From Candidatus Intestinimonas merdavium (GTDB taxonomy: Bacteria > Bacillota > Clostridia > Oscillospirales > Oscillospiraceae): a DNA stretch of 40,582 nucleotides. The stretch is from contig DXCX01000014.1 of NCBI GenBank assembly GCA_019115785.1, positions 1 to 40,582 on the forward strand. Reading direction: 5' to 3'. Position numbers and translations under genes: made by a program. The notes beneath the pieces are model-generated. The model saw only the letters and a program-made list of their open reading frames with translations, did no database searches and was not told the DNA's origin. Shown one piece after another: positions 25,011 through 34,261 of this stretch (its first letter is position 1; each line of letters begins with the position of its first letter).

Positions 25011-25098
25011 GGCGTCAGCCCGGCAGATGTGGCGGCGCTGATGATCTGGCTGGAGCACCAGAATGGCTGAGGGCGGCGGGACCTGCGGGGCTGACGCC
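25011..25098. repeat. Direct repeat B, copy 2 (duplicate mnmG 3' end)
   Basis: An 84/88 match to 24783-24870, with an intact frame for the last 19 codons and the TGA at 25068-25070, but no start signal. It is followed by 68 bp leading to mnmA, which hold no further feature beyond its ribosome-binding site. Confidence 0.92.
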
Positions 25099-25166
25099 CG
25101 TCCTACCGGGAAGCCGCCCCAGAGGAAGGCTTTGGCCCCCTATCCTCTACCACATGGAGGTTACCT

Positions 25167-26204
25167 ATGAAGCCAAAACTGATTTTGGGCCTGTCCGGCG
25201 GTGTAGACTCCGCCGTGGCTGCCGCCCTTCTGCGGGAACAATACGAGGTCTCCTGTGTCTTCCTGGACATCGGTCTGGGGGGCGGAGAGGCTGCCGAAAG
25301 CCTGGCGGACAGCCTGTCCCTCCCCTTTCAAACGGTGGACATCCGGGACAGGCTGGAGCACTTTGTCTGCGCCGACTTCCAGCGGGAGTATCTGGCAGGG
25401 CGGACGCCCCTCCCCTGCGCCCGGTGCAATCCCCTGGTGAAGTTCCCTGCCCTGCTGGAGGCCGCCGAGAAGGAGGACGCCCAATATGTGGCCACCGGCC
25501 ACTATGCCCGGGTCACCGCCGGCCCGGATGGCCGGGTCCTGCTGCGCAAGGGCATGCCGGCCAATGACCAATCCTATATGCTCTCCCGGTTGACCCAAAC
25601 CATCCTCCGCCGGGTGGTCTTCCCTCTGGGCCCCTATGAGAAGGTCCAGGTCCGGGCCATGGCAGCGGAGCTGGGGCTGTCGGTGGCGCAGAAACCTGAC
25701 TCCATGGAGATCTGTTTTATCCCCGACGGCGACTACGCCGCCTGGCTGGACCGCCGGGGAGGGACTCCGCCGCCGGGAGATTTTATTGACAAGACAGGCA
25801 GAGTACTGGGCCGGCACCGGGGCTATCACCACTATACCATTGGCCAGGGCCGGGGCCTGGGGGTGTCTGGCCCCCACCGGTATTTTGTCGCCGCCATCGA
25901 CCCCGTGCGTAACACCGTTACCCTCTCTGACGGCAGTGATCTCATGGCGCGGCAGGTGATCTGTGTACGGCCCAACTGGGTCGCGGTGGACGGCCTGGAC
26001 AGCCCCATGGAGGTGACCGTCCGGCTGCGCCACTCACGGACGGAGAGCCGGGGCACCATTTTCCCTGCGTCGGGAGAGCGGGTGGAGGTCCGGCTGGAGG
26101 AGCCCGCCCGAGCCCCCACCCCAGGACAGCTGGCCGTCTTTTATGCTGAGGATGTGGTGGTGGGCAGCGCCTGGATCGAAAGGAGCGGAGAGACTTGGAA
26201 CTGA
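25167..26204 (+). CDS. mnmA: tRNA-specific 2-thiouridylase MnmA
   Basis: A 345-residue enzyme that makes 2-thiouridine at U34 of tRNA-Lys, -Glu and -Gln. The PP-loop is GLSGGVDSAVAA (8-19). The catalytic cysteines are Cys87 in CARCNPLVKF and Cys183 in MEICFIP. GHYARV, the NDQSYML motif and the C-terminal beta-barrel (GVSGPHRYFV onward) are present. GGAGG lies just upstream of the ATG. Acting on the same wobble base as MnmG, it forms a functional pair with the upstream gene, the repeat element lying between them. Confidence 0.95.
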   Translation: MKPKLILGLSGGVDSAVAAALLREQYEVSCVFLDIGLGGGEAAESLADSLSLPFQTVDIRDRLEHFVCADFQREYLAGRTPLPCARCNPLVKFPALLEAAEKEDAQYVATGHYARVTAGPDGRVLLRKGMPANDQSYMLSRLTQTILRRVVFPLGPYEKVQVRAMAAELGLSVAQKPDSMEICFIPDGDYAAWLDRRGGTPPPGDFIDKTGRVLGRHRGYHHYTIGQGRGLGVSGPHRYFVAAIDPVRNTVTLSDGSDLMARQVICVRPNWVAVDGLDSPMEVTVRLRHSRTESRGTIFPASGERVEVRLEEPARAPTPGQLAVFYAEDVVVGSAWIERSGETWN

Positions 26205-27082
26205 GACAGATCAAGGGGGATACCTGGTGCCTGGAGGGGGCGGAGCTCATCCCCCTTGTGCGCCTGCCGGGGGACAAGTGCGTGCTGCTGGACAGCGGCC
26301 ACGCCTTTGAGGGGGAGGCGCTTACCGCCGCTCTGGAAGGAGCGGGACTTACACCGCTGGGGGTCTTCTGTTCCCACGCCCATGTAGACCATGCGGGCAA
26401 CAACCACTACCTGCGCAGGAGGTATGGAGCCAAGCTCTGCCTTCCCGCCGGTGAGGCCGCTCTCAGCGCCAACCTCACCATGTACAAGGCGGTCTACAAC
26501 GCCTTTACACCCAGAAACCTGGAGCGTCGGAATGGACACCTATTGGGTCCTGTGGACGAGGTGGTAGGGCCCCAGGACGGGATGATGGAGTTTTGCTCCG
26601 TACCCCTTCAGGTCGTCCATACTCCAGGCCACACCCCGGACCACATCTGTACCGTCACCCCCGATGGGGTCCTCTACACCGCTGACGCCCTCATGGCAGG
26701 GCATGTGCTGGAGAATGCCAAGCTGCCCTACCACGGTCTCCACGAAGAGGCCCGGCAGAGCATGGAGAAGCTGCGCCATACCGCCTGCTCGGTATGCGTG
26801 GTGGCTCACCAGGGGGTGGTCAAGGACCTCCCCGGCCTGGTGGACGCCAATCTGGCCGCTCTGGACCGCCTGTCGGAAGATCTGCTCTCCCTGGCGGTGG
26901 AGCCGGTGTGCATGGATCAGCTGTGCCTGGCCTATTACCACAAGAAGCATCTGCTCACCACCCACATAGAGAAAGCGGCCCTCTATGCCCGCAATATTGA
27001 CGCCATGGCGGAGTACCTGGTGGATATCGGGCGTATGGACATTCAAGTCCAGGAGGGTGTGCGGTACTTTGTGCGAGCTTGA
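26195..27082 (+). CDS. MBL-fold metallo-hydrolase
   Basis: A 295-residue metallo-beta-lactamase-fold protein. The metal motif is SHAHVDHAG at about residue 60, later ligands are His in VVHTPGHTPDH and Asp in LYTADALM, and a late His is in VVAHQG. The C-terminal about 80 residues are helical and may bind partner or substrate. It starts with TTG at 26195, with AAAGGAGCGGAG upstream, overlapping the mnmA stop by 10 bp, so translation is coupled. A thioesterase or glyoxalase II-like role is possible; the substrate is unknown. Confidence 0.85.
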   Translation: MELRQIKGDTWCLEGAELIPLVRLPGDKCVLLDSGHAFEGEALTAALEGAGLTPLGVFCSHAHVDHAGNNHYLRRRYGAKLCLPAGEAALSANLTMYKAVYNAFTPRNLERRNGHLLGPVDEVVGPQDGMMEFCSVPLQVVHTPGHTPDHICTVTPDGVLYTADALMAGHVLENAKLPYHGLHEEARQSMEKLRHTACSVCVVAHQGVVKDLPGLVDANLAALDRLSEDLLSLAVEPVCMDQLCLAYYHKKHLLTTHIEKAALYARNIDAMAEYLVDIGRMDIQVQEGVRYFVRA

Positions 27083-27224
27083 GGAAGCAGTGGATGCGCT
27101 GCTCCCCTCAACGGCGTAATCCGTCTTGTCCTGGGCGGAAACAGGCGTCATCCAAGACACCTTTTTATGGTAAACTGATAGGATAAAGCTTCTTGTGAAT
27201 GGGCATAAACGGTGAGGTGCTGGG

Positions 27225-29291
27225 ATGAAGGTAAAGGTAAAATGTGAGTACTGTCAGTCCATGGTGGATGCTGGGGAGCGGTACTGTCCCTCCTGCGGCA
27301 GTCCCCTCCCGGAGGTCAAGCCGCAGGCGGGGGCGGAAGCGCCAGTGAGCGCCGCCGCTCGGCGACGCGGCTATGCGGTTTTGCTGCTCTTCCTTCTGGC
27401 CTTGATGGGAGCGGCCTGGCTGACCCTATCCTTGTTGGGTGCCGGACGGGGAGGCGGAAATCAGCTGAACGTTGCCTTGGAGCAAATCCAGGAGGACCCC
27501 ATGGATGCCGGGGCCTATGAGACGGCCATTACTTACTATCTGGAGCAGGGCAGTGTGGAAAGCGCCCAGCGATATGCCTTTTTACTGGTGGCGCAGGTGC
27601 CTGGCGAGGAGGAGGGCCGCTGGTGTGTGGAGACCTTCCGAAGCTTTGGCCAGGAGGCGCTGGCTGTCCGGCTGGCTCTGCTGAGTGACGCCTATGCGGG
27701 TGAGCAAGCCCTCTTCCCACTGGTAGCGGACGCCACTGTGGACACCGTGATGCCCCAGTCCCCCCTCCGCCAGGCCCTGGAGCTGCTGCTGGGCAGGAGC
27801 GCCGGACTGATCACCCTGGCCGATCTTCAGGACATTACTTATCTCTCCATTGGCAGTGAGAATGTGCTCTCAGGAGGCCGCACTGTGGCCATTGGCTTTG
27901 ATCCCGCCGGCACTGCGGCTGGGGCCGTTACCCTCCAGGTGGAGGGGGGCGACCTCTCGGACGGCCTGGGTATCCTCTGTTTCCAGGGCTTGCTGCGGCT
28001 GGAGGTCCGGGAGCCCCGGCTGGGCACCGAGGAGCTGCTGCTGCCCCAGCTCACCGCCCTTACCACCGCCAGCGGTGAGCTCACCGATCTCACCCCTCTC
28101 TCCAGCCTTACCTCGCTGGAGGAGCTCACCATTCTGAACTGTCCGCTCCGCTCCCTGGAGGGAGTGGACGCCCTGACTGCCCTGAAATCCCTGAGCCTTA
28201 CCGGCACCGACCTCACCGACCTGTCGGTACTGGCCGCCCTGAAGGGGCTGACCCACCTCACCCTGGCGGATAACGACGATCTCAACAGTGTGGCCTCCCT
28301 GGCCCAGATGAGCCAGCTCACCAGCCTTCGTCTGTCGGGAGAAGCCATCACCGACCTCTCCCCCATTGCCGGGCTCGCCAGTCTCAAAGAGCTGTCGGTC
28401 ACCAATACCGGGGTGCGGAGCACGGCCTTCCTCTCCGGGCTCCGGCAGCTGGAGGAGCTGACCTTTACCAGCAACGACGAGGTGGAAAATGTGCCGGAGC
28501 TGGGGGAGCTCACCGGACTTACCCGCCTGGTGCTGGACAGTGATGAGAACTTTGAAAGTCAGGCCGACATGGCTGCCCTTACCCACCTCACCTCCCTGGA
28601 GCTCCTCTCCACCAAGGAGCTGAGCTATCTGCTGCCCCTGGCCAATTTGGAAGATCTCACCCTCTACTTTACCCGCAGCGAGACCGATCTCTCCGCCCTT
28701 TCCGGCCTTACCCATCTGCGCCGACTGGACCTTCGGGGGGAGGAGAGCTTTTACGCGAACTATTCCACGTCGCTGATCGGACTCAGCGGCCTTCAGGGCC
28801 TTCCCCTGGAGGAGCTGGACCTGGGAGGGCATACGGTGTACGGCCCCCTGGACCCGATATTCTCCATCTCTACACTTCAGGTCCTGGACCTCTCCGAAGT
28901 CTCCGCCGAGGGGACCGACTTTAGCCGTCTATCCGTCCTCACCCAGCTTCGGCGGCTGGATCTCTCCGGCTTCCGGGACATGGTGGACACCCCGCCTGGC
29001 CCCGGGGAGCTCTACTGGAGCTACGAGGCCGGACCGGCCTCCACCTTTGTGATGCCCCTGGCCTCCCTCACCGGCCTCCAGGAGCTGGACCTCTCCGACT
29101 GCGGAGTGGAGGACCTCTCTCCACTGTCCGGACTCACGGGCCTCACCTGGCTGGACCTTTCCAACAACAGCATTTCTGACCTCTCTCCCCTTTCCGGGCT
29201 TACGGGGCTGAGCTACCTGAATCTCTCCGGAAATCCCATCCCCGACTACAGCCCGGTGGAAGACAGGGACGGCCTCATTCTGATTCGATAG
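27225..29291 (+). CDS. Zinc-ribbon, membrane-anchored leucine-rich-repeat protein
   Basis: A 688-residue protein. The N-terminal zinc ribbon has CEYC (7-10) and CPSC (21-24), then a linker and one membrane segment at about 48-72. A helical stretch follows (about 80-180, possibly TPR-like), then a long internalin-type leucine-rich repeat array (about 265-685) with 22-residue repeats such as LTDLTPLSSLTSLEELTI and LSDLSPLSGLTGLSYLNL. The cytosolic ribbon with an external LRR suggests a surface adhesion or sensing protein. The ATG follows GAGGTG. The SPFH gene begins 12 bp after its stop and also carries zinc ribbons, so the two probably work together. Confidence 0.83.
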   Translation: MKVKVKCEYCQSMVDAGERYCPSCGSPLPEVKPQAGAEAPVSAAARRRGYAVLLLFLLALMGAAWLTLSLLGAGRGGGNQLNVALEQIQEDPMDAGAYETAITYYLEQGSVESAQRYAFLLVAQVPGEEEGRWCVETFRSFGQEALAVRLALLSDAYAGEQALFPLVADATVDTVMPQSPLRQALELLLGRSAGLITLADLQDITYLSIGSENVLSGGRTVAIGFDPAGTAAGAVTLQVEGGDLSDGLGILCFQGLLRLEVREPRLGTEELLLPQLTALTTASGELTDLTPLSSLTSLEELTILNCPLRSLEGVDALTALKSLSLTGTDLTDLSVLAALKGLTHLTLADNDDLNSVASLAQMSQLTSLRLSGEAITDLSPIAGLASLKELSVTNTGVRSTAFLSGLRQLEELTFTSNDEVENVPELGELTGLTRLVLDSDENFESQADMAALTHLTSLELLSTKELSYLLPLANLEDLTLYFTRSETDLSALSGLTHLRRLDLRGEESFYANYSTSLIGLSGLQGLPLEELDLGGHTVYGPLDPIFSISTLQVLDLSEVSAEGTDFSRLSVLTQLRRLDLSGFRDMVDTPPGPGELYWSYEAGPASTFVMPLASLTGLQELDLSDCGVEDLSPLSGLTGLTWLDLSNNSISDLSPLSGLTGLSYLNLSGNPIPDYSPVEDRDGLILIR

Positions 29292-29303
29292 GAAGTGGGT
29301 CTT

Positions 29304-30350
29304 ATGGCACTTTTTCAGGTCATCCGGTTCGATGGACCTTCGGAGGCCCTGGTCTGGAAGTACCCCAAGGAAAATATGAACAGTGGCTCCCAACTGGTGG
29401 TGGGCCCCGCCCAGACGGCAATCTTTGTCAAGGGCGGGAGGATCTACGACCTCTTTGAAAGCGGAACCTACACGCTGGACACCAACAATCTGCCCCTGCT
29501 CAATACCCTCATCAATCTCCCATTTGGAAGCCGGTCTCCCTTTACGGCGGAGGTCTTCTACGTCAACCGGCGGAGCATCCTGGACATCAAGTGGGGAACC
29601 CAGGTGCCCATTCAGCTCAAAGACCCGGTGTATCAGGTCATTATCCCCCTCCGGGCCTTTGGACAGTACGGGGTGTCGGTGGAGGACCCAGGGCTTTTTC
29701 TGGAAAAACTGGTGGGCACAAGCGAGGCCTACACCACCGACGACCTGGTCCGCTACTTCCGCGGACTGGTGGGCAGCCGGGTCACCGATGAGCTGGCCGG
29801 CGCCATTACAGATGAGGGGATGAGCTTTGTGGAGGCCAGCGCCCGCATTGCCCAGCTCTCCCAGCGCATTGCCGGGCGGCTTCAAGATTTCTTCAACGAC
29901 TACGGCATCCGACTGGTGAGCTTTTTCATCAGCTCCATCAACGCGCCGGAGGATGACCCCACGGTGCGGCGCCTCAAGGCCTCCCTGAGCAGCCGGCAGG
30001 AGATGGATACCCTCAACTATAACTATCAGCAGGCCCGGACCTATGAGGTCCTGGGCCGGGCCGCCGACCAGCTGGGGGGCGACGGTGGCATGGCCGGTGT
30101 GGGTGTGGGGGCCGCCATGGGGGCGGCTATGGCCGAGTTGGTGCGGCAGAATCTGGGAACGGTCCCGACGACACAACCGGAAGCTGCCTCCTACTGCGTG
30201 GGCTGCGGCGCCCCCCTGCCCCCTGGAGCCGCCTTCTGCCCCAAGTGTGGACAGGCGGTAAGAATGGCCCAACGCTGTAATGCCTGCGGTGCTCCCTGCC
30301 AGCCGGGGGACCGCTTTTGCGCCCGGTGTGGAAAGGCTCTGGCCCCGTAG
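29304..30350 (+). CDS. SPFH-domain protein (YdjI-like) with C-terminal zinc ribbons
   Basis: A 348-residue protein of the SPFH/band-7-like YdjI ('virion core protein') family. Residues 1-230 form the SPFH core (LVWKYPKENMNSGSQLVVGPAQTAIFVKGG...SINAPEDDP), then a linker with a Gly/Ala-rich patch (GGDGGMAGVGVGAAMGAAM), then two zinc ribbons: CVGC/CPKC (about 297-318) and CNAC/CARC (about 327-344). B. subtilis YdjI is linked to membrane-stress systems with phage-shock-type proteins. ATG 29304 has AGGAAG 8 bp upstream; GTG 29295 lacks one. Confidence 0.85.
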   Translation: MALFQVIRFDGPSEALVWKYPKENMNSGSQLVVGPAQTAIFVKGGRIYDLFESGTYTLDTNNLPLLNTLINLPFGSRSPFTAEVFYVNRRSILDIKWGTQVPIQLKDPVYQVIIPLRAFGQYGVSVEDPGLFLEKLVGTSEAYTTDDLVRYFRGLVGSRVTDELAGAITDEGMSFVEASARIAQLSQRIAGRLQDFFNDYGIRLVSFFISSINAPEDDPTVRRLKASLSSRQEMDTLNYNYQQARTYEVLGRAADQLGGDGGMAGVGVGAAMGAAMAELVRQNLGTVPTTQPEAASYCVGCGAPLPPGAAFCPKCGQAVRMAQRCNACGAPCQPGDRFCARCGKALAP

Positions 30351-30456
30351 CCAGGAGGGAAAAATCCTTTGCCGATACTTTAAATAACGTAATTCCGGAC
30401 CTTTCCTCAAAGACCGCTTGGACATGCGGATGGGGGCTGGATTTTAGAATGATGCA

Positions 30457-30502
30457 AAAAAGTTGCATGAAATCGCAATAACGCGATTTCATGCAACTTT
30501 TT
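30457..30502. terminator. Perfect bidirectional terminator
   Basis: A 20 bp perfect stem (30457-30476 with 30483-30502) with loop AATAAC. It begins with A5 and ends with T5, so it works on both strands and serves the convergent SPFH and typA units. The preceding 100 bp (30351-30456) show nothing recognisable. Confidence 0.9.
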
Positions 30503-30549
30503 CTTTAAAGTGCTCTTGGAGATTCTATTTTAAACAGGTCCTTTGGAAT

Positions 30550-32373
30550 TTATTTGTTGCCCTTAAGCGCCTTCATGCGGTCGGCATGGCTGAGGATGCG
30601 CTTACGCAGGCGGAGGGACTCCGGTGTGACCTCCAGGAGTTCGTCATCGGCCAGGAACTCCAGACACTGCTCCAGAGACATCTGCCGGGGGGTAGTGAGG
30701 CGGAGGGCCTCATCGCTTCCGGCGGCGCGCATGTTGGTGAGCTGCTTTTTCTTGCAGATATTGACGGTAATGTCCTCGCTCTTGGGGGTCTCACCCACCA
30801 CCATGCCGGCGTAGACGGGAACACCGGGGCCGATGAAGAGAACGCCACGCTCCTGGGCGTTGAAGAGGCCATAGGTGACGCTTTCACCGGTTTCAAAGGA
30901 AACCAGGGAGCCGCTGGAGCGGCGGGCAATGTCGCCCTTGTAGGGGGCGTAGCACTCGAAAACAGAGGCCATGATGCCCTCGCCCTTGGTGTCGGTCAAA
31001 AATTCATTGCGGTAGCCAAAGAGGCCGCGGGCGGGAACGAGGAACTCCAGCTTCATACGGCTGCCCACAGGGGTCATCTCCAGCATCTCGCCTTTCCGGG
31101 AGCCGATCTTCTCAATGACGGCACCCACCGCGTCGCTGGGGACATCGCAGACCAGACGCTCAATGGGCTCACACTTCTTGCCGTCGATCTCCTGATAAAG
31201 CACACGGGGGGGAGATACCTGGAACTCGTAGCCCTCGCGGCGCATGGTCTCGATGAGAATACTCAGGGACATCTCACCCCGGCCGGCCACATTGAAGGAG
31301 TCGGTGGAGTCGGTCTCGGTGACCCGGAGGGAGACGTCTTTCAGTGTCTCACGGAACAGACGCTCACGAAGCTGGCGGGAGGTGACGAACTTACCTTCCC
31401 GACCTGCAAAGGGAGAATCGTTGACGGAGAAGGTCATCTCGATGGTGGGGGCGGAGATCTTCACGAACTCCATGGGCTCCACGCAGTCAGGAGAACAGAT
31501 GGTGTCGCCGATGGTGATGTCGCCAATGCCGCTCATGGCGATGATGTTGCCGGCGTCGGCCTCAGTGACAGGGACCTTATTCAGTCCCTGGAACTGATAG
31601 AGAGCGGTGGCCTTGGCCTTCTTGGGGACGGCGTCGGGGTCGTGATAGTTGCACACGGCGATTTCCTGGTTCTGCTTTACCGTGCCCCGCTCAATCCGGC
31701 CGATGGCAATACGTCCTACAAACTCGTTGTAGTCGATGGAGGATACCAGCATCTGGAAAGGAGCGTCCACGTCAGCCTCAGGGGCAGGGATATAGTCGAT
31801 GATGGTGTCAAAAAGAGGCTTTAGATCGGTGCCGGGCACATCGGGGGAGTAGGAGGCGGTGCCGTTGCGGCCGGAGCAGAAGAGGGTGGGGGAATCAAAC
31901 TGCTCCTCAGTGGCGTTGAGGTCCATGAGAAGCTCCAGCACCTCATCGCAGACCTCATGGATGCGCTGGTCGGGACGGTCGATCTTGTTGACCACCACGA
32001 TGACGCGGTGGCCCAGCTCCAAGGCCTTGGAGAGGACGAAGCGAGTCTGGGGCATGGGGCCCTCGGCGGCATCCACCAGCAGGATAACGCCGTTGACCAT
32101 CTTAAGGATACGCTCCACCTCGCCGCCGAAATCGGCGTGACCAGGGGTGTCCACAATGTTGATCTTCACGTCGCCGTACTGGACGGCGGTGTTTTTGGCT
32201 AAAATGGTGATGCCGCGTTCCCGCTCCAAATCGTTGGAATCCATGACACGCTCTGCCACGGCCTGATTCTCACGGAACGCGCCGCCCTGCTTGAGCATTT
32301 CGTCCACCAGGGTGGTCTTGCCGTGGTCAACGTGGGCAATGATGGCGACGTTGCGTAGGTTCTGATTCTGCAT
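30550..32373 (-). CDS. typA: Translational GTPase TypA/BipA
   Basis: A 607-residue ribosome-binding GTPase with roles in 50S assembly and stress growth. G1 is AHVDHGKT (14-21), the switch I region has RERGITI, G3 is [15 protein letters not shown]4 is NKIDRPD. Domains II, III and V follow, with the TypA-specific C-terminal domain (GTTRxxx-like [33 protein letters not shown]). The ATG is preceded by AGGAGGAAGG. It is transcribed alone from the promoter at 32529-32557 with a leader of about 150 nt. Confidence 0.96.
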   Translation of the reverse strand: MQNQNLRNVAIIAHVDHGKTTLVDEMLKQGGAFRENQAVAERVMDSNDLERERGITILAKNTAVQYGDVKINIVDTPGHADFGGEVERILKMVNGVILLVDAAEGPMPQTRFVLSKALELGHRVIVVVNKIDRPDQRIHEVCDEVLELLMDLNATEEQFDSPTLFCSGRNGTASYSPDVPGTDLKPLFDTIIDYIPAPEADVDAPFQMLVSSIDYNEFVGRIAIGRIERGTVKQNQEIAVCNYHDPDAVPKKAKATALYQFQGLNKVPVTEADAGNIIAMSGIGDITIGDTICSPDCVEPMEFVKISAPTIEMTFSVNDSPFAGREGKFVTSRQLRERLFRETLKDVSLRVTETDSTDSFNVAGRGEMSLSILIETMRREGYEFQVSPPRVLYQEIDGKKCEPIERLVCDVPSDAVGAVIEKIGSRKGEMLEMTPVGSRMKLEFLVPARGLFGYRNEFLTDTKGEGIMASVFECYAPYKGDIARRSSGSLVSFETGESVTYGLFNAQERGVLFIGPGVPVYAGMVVGETPKSEDITVNICKKKQLTNMRAAGSDEALRLTTPRQMSLEQCLEFLADDELLEVTPESLRLRKRILSHADRMKALKGNK

Positions 32374-32528
32374 GCTTTTCCTTCCTCCTAATAATATGAC
32401 AAGACCGCCTGTATTTCCACGAAGAGGGACATATCACGGGCACGTACAAGCGCTTTCTATAAAAATCTTGTGCGGAAAAAATAAAAGTGAGGTCCCGGCG
32501 GGAATATCCCCAGGATTCGCAACGACGT

Positions 32529-32557
32529 ATTATACCTCTAAACAAAGAAAAACGCAA
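32529..32557 (-). promoter_or_regulatory. typA promoter
   Basis: On the minus strand, TTGCGT (32557-32552) and consensus TATAAT (32534-32529) are 17 bp apart. The leader of about 150 nt to the start codon is long, but I see no known riboswitch in it. Confidence 0.65.
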
Positions 32558-32702
32558 CTTTTTTTCGTGGGAATGAGAAAAAGACCGAGAGAAACGGACA
32601 TTGACAGCTGAGCAGCTTTGGGTTAAAATAAAATTTACCCTGCTCCAGAGTCTGATTTGCCCCGATATTTCACTGCAGCAGAGGGGCTCCTCCTAGCATC
32701 TG

Positions 32703-32732
32703 TTGTTTTCTCATCTGCCGGGGTCATATAAT
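32703..32732 (+). promoter_or_regulatory. Promoter of tRNA-Arg
   Basis: TTGTTT (32703-32708) and TATAAT (32727-32732) are 18 bp apart. The mature tRNA begins at 32751. The 120 bp between this and the typA promoter contain no gene. Confidence 0.55.
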
Positions 32733-32750
32733 TGAATATTTATCATATAA

Positions 32751-32827
32751 GCCCCCGTACCTCACCGGGATAGAGGGTCCGCCTCCTAAGCGGAATGTAG
32801 TGAGTTCGAGTCTCGCCGGGGGTGCCA
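32751..32827 (+). tRNA. tRNA-Arg (anticodon CCT)
   Basis: A full cloverleaf is seen. The acceptor GCCCCCG pairs with CGGGGGT (one G.U). The D stem is CCTC/GAGG, the anticodon stem TCCGC/GCGGA with loop CTCCTAA (anticodon CCT, reading AGG). The T arm is GTGAG-TTCGAGT-CTCGC, then discriminator G and an encoded CCA. A terminator follows directly. tRNA-Arg genes are common integration sites, and the following region is more AT-rich, but I find no second copy of the tRNA 3' end in the window. Confidence 0.95.
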
Positions 32828-32832
32828 AAATG

Positions 32833-32877
32833 ACCGCTGTAAGCCATTTTTTGATGGTTTACAGCGGTTTTTATTTT
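32833..32877 (+). terminator. Terminator of tRNA-Arg
   Basis: ACCGCTGTAA (32833-32842) pairs with TTACAGCGGT (32859-32868), with CCAT/ATGG inside, and TTTTTATTTT follows. Confidence 0.88.
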
Positions 32878-33250
32878 CCCCTGCCCACGGGGGAGCTCTG
32901 CCGTGAGCGGGAGATATTTATTCGTTTTTATTGTATTGTCTGCTGCCGCCTCCCCGATTCCGCCGAATCTTGCCTGAAGTCATTGTGTATAACGGCGTCC
33001 TTTCTCGATCTCGACCATAAAAGGCAAAGGCCGATAATCCGCGCCCCAAAAGGCTGACGGGTTATCGGCTCTGCGTCTATGTATCTAGTGGTGCGAAGCG
33101 AATGTAGTTCGTATGGTTTCCTTGCTTGATCAGGCTTGTTTCCAGGAGTCAAGGTACGCGATTTACGGTCCTTTTAGCCGCGGCATATTACGGTTTTCAA
33201 CAAGTCCGACATCATTTTAAAGTATGGCAGGTGTGCCAATGCTCGACGGC
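32878..33250. other. Gene-free, AT-richer spacer between tRNA-Arg and the LysR gene
   Basis: About 370 bp with no convincing gene on either strand. The only clear structure is an 11 bp hairpin, GCCGATAATCC...GGGTTATCGGC, at 33030-33069 (one G.U). It may be decayed coding or mobile-element sequence; I recognise no transposase or integrase remnant. Confidence 0.5.
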
Positions 33251-34150
33251 TTATAACATGTCAATGGGTGGAAGAAGGATCTGAGATTGAATATGAGAAA
33301 TGAGCGCCTGTGCCGCATCGTTCACAAAGGAATTTTTCTTAAAAATGATACACAGCTCCCAGGGTAGACTGGGCTCAAACGGAATCACTACCATTTTGGA
33401 AATACCATAGTGATTCGCAATAGGCGCCGGCATCACACAAATCTGTCCCAGCATCTGGCTGACCTGAATCAAAAATTCGCTGGTGGGACTCGTAATATTG
33501 ATATGAATCGGTAGCTTTGCCGCGGAAAACTTGCTCAGCAGATATTGGTGCACGGCAAAGTCTTCTGGAAAGGTGTTGATCGGGACTGTGGACAAGTCTT
33601 CCAGCGTGATCGATTTTTTTGTGGCAAAGATGTGGGTGCATGGCACGATACAAGCGATTTGGTCCCGAATCAACAATAGTTCATTCAATCCCTCCTCTAA
33701 GACCGGGCGCATGCTAATGGCCACATCCACAGCGCCGTCCAACACCATGGTTTCCAGGGAACGGGCCCCTGCCTCTCGAATTTGAACGTTTATTTTGGGA
33801 AACGCCTTATGAAATAGGCCAATGATATATGGAAAATCTAAGACGGAAACAACGGGCGGGACACCAAATATGACCCTTCCCCTCTCCATTTGCTTCAACT
33901 CTGACAACTCCTGATGGAGGGTGTCAAAGTCCTCCAGGATCTTCTTTCCCCACCGGGCCAGTATTTTTCCGGCTTCCGTAGGCACCATAGTCGTTCCATC
34001 TCTAGAAAATAAGGGAACGCCCAATTCTCCCTCAATTTTCTTTAAAATCTTACTTAAAGCAGGCTGGGAAATATACAGGTGGCCTGCCGCCCGAGTCATA
34101 TTTTGCTGTGTGGCGATTTCTAAAATATAACGCAATTCCCTAATGTCCAT
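33251..34150 (-). CDS. LysR family transcriptional regulator
   Basis: A 299-residue LysR-type regulator. The N-terminal HTH reads MDIRELRYILEIATQQNMTRAAGHLYISQPALSKILKKIEGELGVPLFSR, and the rest is a two-lobe effector-binding domain with SISM-type ligand contacts (VAISMRP, INTFPEDF). The start chosen is ATG 34150, with AAGGAGG 7 bp upstream; GTG 34168 lies before that site. It is divergent from the hexapeptide gene and so probably controls the 34393-40582 cluster in response to its substrate. Base composition is clearly more AT-rich than the first 32 kb. Confidence 0.9.
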   Translation of the reverse strand: MDIRELRYILEIATQQNMTRAAGHLYISQPALSKILKKIEGELGVPLFSRDGTTMVPTEAGKILARWGKKILEDFDTLHQELSELKQMERGRVIFGVPPVVSVLDFPYIIGLFHKAFPKINVQIREAGARSLETMVLDGAVDVAISMRPVLEEGLNELLLIRDQIACIVPCTHIFATKKSITLEDLSTVPINTFPEDFAVHQYLLSKFSAAKLPIHINITSPTSEFLIQVSQMLGQICVMPAPIANHYGISKMVVIPFEPSLPWELCIIFKKNSFVNDAAQALISHIQSQILLPPIDML

Positions 34151-34237
34151 ACATAGCCTCCTTACCAATAAAATCCATAACTAATCGGGTGTATCTCCAT
34201 AACCACAAGATATCACATTGGCAATTCCGGATAACCA

Positions 34238-34261
34238 TTGGCTATTTCTAACCTCAGCCAA
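34238..34261. promoter_or_regulatory. Inverted repeat between divergent lysR and hexapeptide genes
   Basis: TTGGCT (34238-34243) and AGCCAA (34256-34261) form a spaced dyad, the sort of site LysR proteins bind. A weak plus-strand -35 (TTGGAC, 34267-34272) follows directly. Of the 242 bp gap, this is the most regulatory-looking part. Confidence 0.4.

Noticed and set aside
28929-30425. 498-residue minus-strand ORF opposite the LRR and SPFH genes
   Set aside because: Crosses two real genes and a gap in antisense, with no recognisable motif.
32928-33152. 74-residue minus-strand ORF downstream of the tRNA
   Set aside because: No ribosome-binding site or recognisable motif, and it spans a hairpin; kept as gene-free spacer.
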